A DNA stretch of 64,000 bases from Triglochin maritima (lineage: Eukaryota > Streptophyta > Magnoliopsida > Alismatales > Juncaginaceae), in contig OY821786.1 of NCBI GenBank assembly GCA_963682175.1, positions 22,962,501-23,026,500 on the forward strand. Reading direction: 5' to 3'. The notes under the pieces were generated by a model. That model was not told the origin of the DNA, made no database searches, and was given only the letters and a program-made list of their open reading frames with translations. Shown here piece after piece: positions 57,754 through 64,000 of this stretch (position 1 is its first letter; the number at the start of each line of letters is the position of its first letter). The translations under genes and the position numbers were made by a program.

Positions 57754-59308
57754 TGATTGACATCATTTCATGCTCATATTTGTATCTTATATCCATTATC
57801 TTACACCTAAGCAATGCTACGTGACGAGTTTTATGTTTAGTTTTCAGGAATAAAGAGGTTTGAAGAGAAGAGCCATGAAAGGACCCAAAAGCTGGGAAAA
57901 AGGACTGAATGGTGAGATCTAGGGACCAAGATGCAAGGGAGAAGGACCTGAATGTAAGACAGAAGGACCTAAGAGCAAAACAGAATACTCCACACCATCA
58001 TGGGGAGTATTTTACCAATTCTATTCGGGTCGGAGCTCCAACAAGTCGAGTAACCGCATCAAAGACCAACAATACCAGAAAGCAAAGCCCACGACAAATT
58101 CCAACACGATCCGACAATTTTGGACCGCCAATTGGCGGTCTTGGACCGCTAATTGGCGGTCCATATTGCTCAGAATCCGTCGAAATTTCACCTGGACTTG
58201 TATTAATGTTCGTTTAGGCTATTTTTGGTATTGGTTTAGTCCCACATCGGGGGATTGTCCCCGATTAGCTTTTTCCATGCTTATAAATAGAACTCTTCAC
58301 CTTCCATTGTAATTACCCATTGTTTGGTGGCATTCTCTCTACTAAGGAGTGAGCCTTGAAGCAATAACTCAAGGTGGAGAAGGATGCTACCTTCAATGTG
58401 AGTCATTGTTAATAAAAGTTTATTTGTTTCTTTTAATCTTGTTTTGTTATGTTGTTTGTTTTGTGTGGGTTGTTTTACTTTGTTTAATTTCTTGTTTAGT
58501 AATTTTAGTATCTTAGTTAAATGTTTTCTTTACTTAGTCTAATCAGTAGTGTAATGAGTAGTGAGTAGTTCCATCCCCATTTGGGGGGTGGAGAAATATG
58601 TGATATAATTATGTAGTGTATTAAGTGTGTGTTATTTTTATCCATTGAGCTTTATATGATTTCCATAACCATCTAATGGGTCTCCACTCTTATCTTTGAT
58701 ATGCTAATGCTCTTGAATGAAGCTTAGCTTATGCTTTGATTAGTGGACCTATTTTATGGGGAATGATAAGGTTAGGATATGGATGAAGTTAATATTGGAA
58801 ACACAATTTGTAATGTATGTGCTCTTGTTGCCTTTACCTTAGCTAATGTCTTGTATGTTTTAATGATGTAGTGAAATCTTAATTCATGTAGAGGCATAGT
58901 AGGGTATAGTCTTTATACTTGAGTTCATGTAGCTTCATTCCAATTATTGTCTTGTATGTTTTAATGATGTAGTCTTATCTTAATTCATGTAGAGGCAAAG
59001 TTGGATGTAGATTTATGATTTCATGCACTACATGTTGTGAGGAGCTTAATGAACACACACACACTTCTTTATGTTCACATTATTTCTCTACCCCTTTGGG
59101 GTTTAGTTTTATTGCTTATCTTCATTTCCTTTTGCATTCTAGTTTAGCATTGTACTGTAGTTTAGTGTAACCAATCCTTTTCTCCTTTCTTTACCCCTTG
59201 CCTTCGCACAAACCAAGTGTCGACACACCTCCCAGTGGACGACCCGTATTTGCCACCGCTTCAACGCGGCCGTGCACTTGCGGTAGAAATATAAAACGAG
59301 ATCAATCA
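57754..59308 (+). repeat. 3' LTR of element N
   Basis: 1555 bp, matching 51927-53481 without any difference that I found. Followed by tctat. Confidence 0.96.
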
Positions 59309-59313
59309 TCTAT

Positions 59314-60118
59314 GACAGGGCAACCCAATTGCACCTTATCTCTTTGCTCTATGTATGGAAATTATAAGTGTCTATTTTCGTAAGGTTTTCCTTACAGGTT
59401 TGCTGGAGCCAATGCGCATGGGTGAGGAGGTCGTGTCCCATCTTCTATTTGTTGATGATATCATGGTTTTTGCCAAAGCATCAAAGCAAAACGCGGTGAC
59501 AATCACAAACATTATGGCGACCTTTGCAAAACAGTTCAGGCTCCATCTTAACACGAATAAGAGCCAACTCTTCTTTGGTGATCGCCCCTCTCACAAAGCA
59601 TGAATTATTACAAACTTATGCATGGAGGAAGCACACCTCCCAGTTACATATCTGGGCCTTCCTCTCTTTTCCTCCCGTATCTCAAGGCAGGTCTGTGAAC
59701 AGCTCCTAGAGAAAGTTCAAGGGCGTCTAGGAATGCGGAAGAAGGCACTACTCTCTATGGCTGGCTGAGTAGAGTTTGTACACTCAGTCCTTGCATCTTT
59801 AAGCATATATTGGAGCTCCTCTTTCTTTCTCCCGCGGAAGGTACTTCACGAGATCGAGCAAACCCTGTGTCACATTATTTGGGGTCAAGGTAAATCGAAG
59901 CCTTTGGTGATGGTATCTTGGCGAGATTGTTGTTTACCCAAGAAAGCTGGCGGGCTTGGGATACGTTGTTTAGTCAAGTGGAATGATGCGGGGATGCTTT
60001 GCCTTTTTTGGATCCTAATCTCTGATAAGGACTCTCTCTAGGCAAGATGGATGCGTCATAAGTATATACGTTGTGACATCTTGATAATAGTTCGAGGCAA
60101 ACATAAGAAGGCAATGAA
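59314..60118 (+). pseudogene. LINE M, reverse transcriptase second part
   Basis: The RT continues from the insertion: QGNPIAPYLFALCMEIISVY, then VVSHLLFVDDIMVFAKASKQ with the V-D-D catalytic core, LHLNTNKSQLFFG, then in other frames LPVTYLGLPLFS, FFLPRKVLHEIEQTL, HIIWGQGKSKPLVMVSWRDC and KKAGGLGIRCLVKWNDAG. It ends in the region before the zf-RVT domain. Stops show it was dead before, or soon after, N inserted. Confidence 0.85.
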
Positions 60119-60700
60119 CCCTCCAGTCGACACCTAGAGATTGCTGCAACCTCCTCTAAAGTTGCATCAACTCCACCTACCTGAAATAGAAGACATTTTT
60201 TCGCTGAATCCCATAATGGGGGCACGAAGTAGTGCATAACACTATTTACATGTAGAAGAGTGTGATAAAGAAAGTTGTTGACTTACACCCATGAGGTCGA
60301 GGAACTCTAGTTCATCATTTGAGAGATCATCAACCCACTCAGTCAACTCGATGAAGGTAACGGGTAGGGCCTGAACATAAGAATATGGACGATATAAAAA
60401 ATTGAACGATTCAGGTTGACCAATGGAGAGGTCAGAAATCTAGAAGTTTGATAAAGAGAAAGGGGAGAGGAGTTGAAGTAATGGAGAAATTAGGTACGTT
60501 CATGTGATTTAAATAGGCTGCATACGGTATCGACATTTTGTTTACCGACGAAAGTGGTGGCAAGAGACAGCCTTAGCAACAAACTCGCAAGATCGTTGTG
60601 TAGCATGTAGACAATCAGCTTGCCGACCGTATTGGTGTCTATGTCTAAATCCACCTCACAAACCCACATGTCTCGCACACGCCACTTTTTATCTCACCCC
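60119..60700 (-). pseudogene. Possible plant-mobile-domain-like gene remnant
   Basis: On the minus strand MHYFVPPLWDSAKKCLLFQV is followed by D-A-T-L-E-E-V-A-A-I-S. This order (H/F-x-P-x-W-D, then T-L-E-E-V-A) recalls the plant mobile domain found in MULE/Mutator-derived and related proteins. Upstream pieces include FIELTEWVDDLSNDELEFLD-type sequence at about 60380-60250 and a frame at 60678-60490. The frames do not join. It could equally be an unrelated gene fragment. Confidence 0.3.
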
Positions 60701-61773
60701 AATTGTTCACTACTACATGAAAAATGCAAGAAGACCTCACCTCCTATATAACCCCACATATGAAAACCATTGACAAATTCAAGCCTTACCTTTCTCTAGC
60801 CATGTGAACCTAGGTGCCCCTCGCCAAACACCTTATATGAACAATCCAATGAACAAGGCTAGGAAAATCAACATAACAGATAACTATAGAAAAATGGGGT
60901 AAAAATGAAATATCAACTTAAAAGGTAAACATGTTTATCTAACATTCTTAAGCCTAATACCCTTGAAAGCAATATTTTTAGGCACTAAGCAAGGCATTCA
61001 TCAAGAAAATTCCATAGATATTATGACAATTAGATAATAATTGTGGAAATTGAAGTTTTGGCTAGAGGACATGTTTTGCAATCATATTGTCGACTTCATA
61101 CACGTCCGCTGCCTTAAAACAAATTTGAAGTTAATCATCCTTAGGTTTCAGCAATTTGATTGCCAACATCACTAATAGCAGCACAAACACTTCATTGCTT
61201 ACTTCCAAACTTCCAATATGATCTTCTTCCAATCCCTGACAACAAACAAATTTGCTTCCAACACATGATAAAATACATTTTAATACTACACATTCATCCA
61301 AACACCACAAGATGCAAATTAAGAGCAAGTTTAAATTTTTTAAAGCTCTGACGAGTATAAGTTTTACAAATTTGAGGAGGAACCTAGGCACGAGTACAAA
61401 AGTAACCAATCTAGTTCTTATTCTTCGACATCATGCACTTCCACCTTGGATGAGCTACTGCTTGGCTTGAAAACTCTACCAGATCTCCACCACGAAGACA
61501 TTAATTGGAATAGAGATTAACAAGAGGATGCTGCAGAAAGGAAGGATGGTTGTTGCTCATTTACCACTCCATGTAATTTCGTTGTTGTAATTGAATGTGC
61601 AGTGACACTTGGTACAGCTACCGGGACAGGACTTCATCTGTCAGCTCCATATCCATTTGGTAGATGTAGCAGACCTCAGACAATGAAATGCGGATCTATC
61701 CACCTGTGAATATAAGAGGGAAGCGTCACCATGACAAAGCGAAAGGCGATAATTCAAAAGAAATGAAGCAGAA
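60701..61773. other. Low-copy-looking stretch with possible gene fragments
   Basis: It does not match any repeat in the window. On the minus strand 61131-61230 reads like a last exon after TTTGTTGTCAG: a frame GLEEDHIGSLEVSNEVFVLL ending L-L-K-P-K-D-D. A Cys-rich 26-codon frame lies at 61557-61637 (minus; MKSCPGSCTKCHC start). Neither is recognised. No promoter or complete gene can be supported. Confidence 0.35.
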
Positions 61774-62375
61774 TGATTAGTGTCATATCATGCATATATC
61801 CAGGTCATGTATCCTCTATTTTAAGCCTAAGCAATGTTATGTAATGAGTTTATATTTATGTTTGGGGAATAAACAGGTTTAAGAATAAGAAGACACAAAA
61901 ATAACTAAACGCAAGAAAATGGATTGATCTGTGAGACTTTTTGACCTATCTGCAAGAGGGAGTCACCTGGACGTATGCCAGAAAGACCAAATAGCAAACT
62001 GAGAAACTCCATACCATCATGAGGAGTATTTTGGCAATTAGATTCAGGCCCAAACTCAATTAACTGACTAGGGTGCACCCCACGTGAATAATTGAAGCAC
62101 TTGAGAAGACATCCAAAAATGGGTCACCTCACTCCAATTATGACCGCCATTTGGCATTCCATTTTGTTCATGATCTGACCCAATTTCGTGTGGTTGTAAG
62201 TTATGTTGTCTATGTCTATTTTAGGTTTGTTTCATTAGTCCTACATCAGGGGATCGTCCCCAATTGTGCTTTTTTCAATTCTATAAATAGAACTCCTCTT
62301 CTTGCTTTGTAACAACAAATTGCTTAGTGGTCATTCTCTCTACTTGGAGTAAGACTTCAGAGCATAACTCAAGTG
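61774..62375 (+). repeat. LTR O, left part (Athila-like)
   Basis: It begins TGATTAGTGTCATATCATGC, passes a degenerate CCAAT palindrome (GACCGCCATTTGGCATTCC near 62143) and TTCTATAAATAGAACTCC at about 62279, and is cut at CTCAAGTG by element P. It is continued at 63895. Confidence 0.85.
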
Positions 62376-63891
62376 CCCTAGTGCAAAAAAGTTGATATAC
62401 GTCAGATATACGGGGTATTTATGATGGATTTTGGCGGTCCAACGATCGTCGTATATGTGCCTGACGTCTATACCCTGGTGTATAGACATCGACTTTATAG
62501 GGTAACTGACATCTATACAGGTTATAGACATCAGCTACCCTATACAACCGATGTCTATACCTTTGAATAATGCCCAAAAAGTACATTGTAATGCTACCAT
62601 ATTTCTAAGTACATCCCCAACCATCTTAAGCCCAAGTGCCCTAAGTGCTAATCTTTTGACCACTAAATATATATATTGCAATAACCTATTGTAGTATGGT
62701 ACCCAACTCTGTTTTAGAACTAAAGGAGTGGTGGAGTACGTCAACCCTACCAACAAAACATTCTTCTCCAATGTGGGACTAAACTACACAACCTAAATAA
62801 TTCTAGAAATACAGTTTAGAAATTTGAAATCTTCTTACGATGTTCCATCATTTTTTCTCGAAGGAAAAAGGTTGAACTCCAAAACAATATAAAACTAAAT
62901 GACTTCAACCACATTAAACATCAATATTCAGAATCTCAGATCTCATTTAAACTAGGGTTTGTCCCAAAACAAAACCACAATCAATCTCCAACATCTCTAC
63001 CTCGTTTGTCAAACTAAAGTTCCAAAAACAAAACTACAATCCATCACCAACATTTCCACTGAGGATAGCTGAACTTCTTATTAACAGAACTACAATCAAA
63101 CACTAACATGAAGGCTAAACTAGTTATTAACACAACTTCCATTTCCACAGAACATACGACACCAAAACGCAAACACAAACATCGACCTAAAAACATCAAG
63201 AAAATGAAAAGCACAAACCATCCTCGAGGACATGTCGCTGATAACTCCAAAAATTGCAACAACAATCAATGTCCAAATCTCTACATCATTTCTAAAAATA
63301 GAACTACAATCGATCACCAACATTTTCACCTCGTTCTTAAAACAAAACAAAAAATCACAAAAACACAACTACAACCGAACGTTAATACGAACGTCATCAC
63401 CTTATATCTGATTGGGAAATCACGTCATCTCCGAAAGACGTATGAGATATAAACCAAACCAAAACAAAAACGAAGACTTACCTGAACACACCTAAACAAG
63501 AAGAAGAGATAGGAGCAGGGGGAGGACGCCGGAGGGGTTGGAGCACGGGGAGGAGGAAGGAGGAAGTAGAAGAGCGGTGAGCTTCAGAATTTAGGGTTTT
63601 GGGAAAAAGTGATTCGATCGTCGGCTATACAATTTTTTTAACTTATAACATTTTTAAGGAGGTATAGACATCGGCTATACAACAACCAACATCTATAAAT
63701 ATCTATAGACGTCGGATATACTACAACCGACACCGATACATAACTATAGATGTCGATTGTAGTATAACCAATATTTATAGTTTTGTATAGACATCGACCT
63801 CCCTTACACGCAACGTATATACCTATAGACGCCGCATTTAAAGGAGACTGACATATATTTGGCGAAGCTTATTCCCTATTTTGCACTAGTG
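62376..63891. mobile_element. Element P: non-autonomous CACTA-type DNA transposon
   Basis: The 1516-bp element has terminal inverted repeats CCCTAGTGCAAAA (left; first bases changed from CACTAG) and CACTAGTGCAAAA (right, read inward), and a 3-bp target duplication gtg on both sides (62373-62375 and 63892-63894). Subterminal repeats with the core TATAGACATCGGC occur several times at both ends in both orientations. It has no transposase frame. All this fits the CACTA (En/Spm) superfamily. The inside has AT-rich repeats and no gene. Confidence 0.88.
62930..63330. repeat. Degenerate internal repeats of element P
   Basis: Units resembling AAAACAAAACTACAATCAAT with CACCAACATTTCCAC recur about five times with irregular spacing of roughly 50-110 bp. 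The 114-codon frame at 63108-63452 is a by-product of this low-complexity sequence. Confidence 0.5.
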
Positions 63892-63894
63892 GTG

Positions 63895-64000
63895 GAGGGA
63901 ATGCTACAAGTAATGTGAGTCATCAATAAAATAATTTTTCCTAGTTTTATTTTAATGTTGTCTCTTTTTTAAAGCTGTCTTGTTTAGTTTAGCTTTGTTT
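63895..64000 (+). repeat. LTR O, right part (cut by window end)
   Basis: GAGGGAATGCTACAAGTAATG and CATCAATAAAATAA continue the LTR after element P, as in 52551-52600 of N. The window ends within the LTR. Confidence 0.8.

Larger units (their letters stand above)
51927..59308 (+). mobile_element. Element N: intact gag-only Athila-like LTR retrotransposon (TR-GAG type)
   Basis: The element of 7382 bp has two 1555-bp LTRs (51927-53481 and 57754-59308; constant offset of 5827, no difference seen by eye), tRNA-Asp PBS, leader, a single 507-codon ORF, 3' non-coding region and PPT. A perfect duplication tctat lies on both sides (51922-51926 and 59309-59313). It lacks PR, RT, RNase H and integrase. 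Identical LTRs plus an undamaged ORF mean very recent insertion, which must have used enzymes from another element. Confidence 0.96.

Noticed and set aside
63108..63452. 114-codon Lys/Asn/Thr-rich frame
   Set aside because: Low-complexity A-rich repeats inside the CACTA-type element; overlapping antisense frames are similarly open.

Overview
The window is plant (angiosperm) nuclear DNA made almost entirely of nested transposable elements. The signs are Athila-type Ty3/gypsy elements primed by tRNA-Asp, Ty1/copia polyproteins, chromovirus-style polypurine tracts beside tRNA-iMet primer sites, L1-type LINEs and a CACTA-type DNA element. I found no intact host gene, no tRNA or rRNA gene and no CRISPR array. 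The species cannot be named from this sequence. Letters A-P below are labels used only in this annotation.

Left part (1-15517). Element A (minus, Athila-like, gag plus protease remnant) runs off the left edge. Its 5' LTR at 4211-5544 sits inside a plus-strand LTR fragment B (5545-6181). Next is an old Ty1/copia element C, present in pieces at 6182-7022, 14275-15517 and 33248-33342. C is split by a complete minus-strand Ty1/copia element D (7023-14269, TSD taatc), whose polyprotein has lost its reverse transcriptase.

Middle part (15518-33242). Element E (minus, Athila-like, TSD accac) is inserted in the gag of C. Element F (minus, gag-only, TSD atatg) is inserted in the 3' LTR of E. Inside F are a 1853-bp mini-LTR element G (TSD tggag) and a large coding-free element H with a 2778-bp LTR. 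A deletion runs from the 5' LTR of H into the 5' LTR of F. The order C > E > F > G/H gives four insertion levels whose joints can be read base by base.

Right part (33343-64000). Element I (plus) is the only copy with gag, PR, RT, RNase H and integrase, but it is full of stops and catalytic-site changes. It is interrupted by a LINE (J), an LTR-like piece (K) and a solo LTR (L) rich in GGTCGACCG palindromes. A copia-derived block follows both of its LTRs. Another LINE (M) is split by element N (51927-59308). N has LTRs with no difference seen by eye, a perfect TSD (tctat) and an intact 507-codon ORF with a zinc knuckle but no enzyme domain. It is the youngest and best-preserved element here. 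The segment 60119-61773 is the only long low-copy-looking stretch. The window ends in an LTR (O) split by a CACTA-type element P (62376-63891, TSD gtg).

The elements appear to form an autonomous/parasite network. Element I represents the autonomous Athila-like lineage. A, E, F and N are gag-bearing derivatives that keep the PBS, PPT, LTR ends and a shared 3' non-coding region, so they could be mobilised in trans. G and H are non-coding derivatives of another gypsy lineage. All recognised coding sequence is element-derived.
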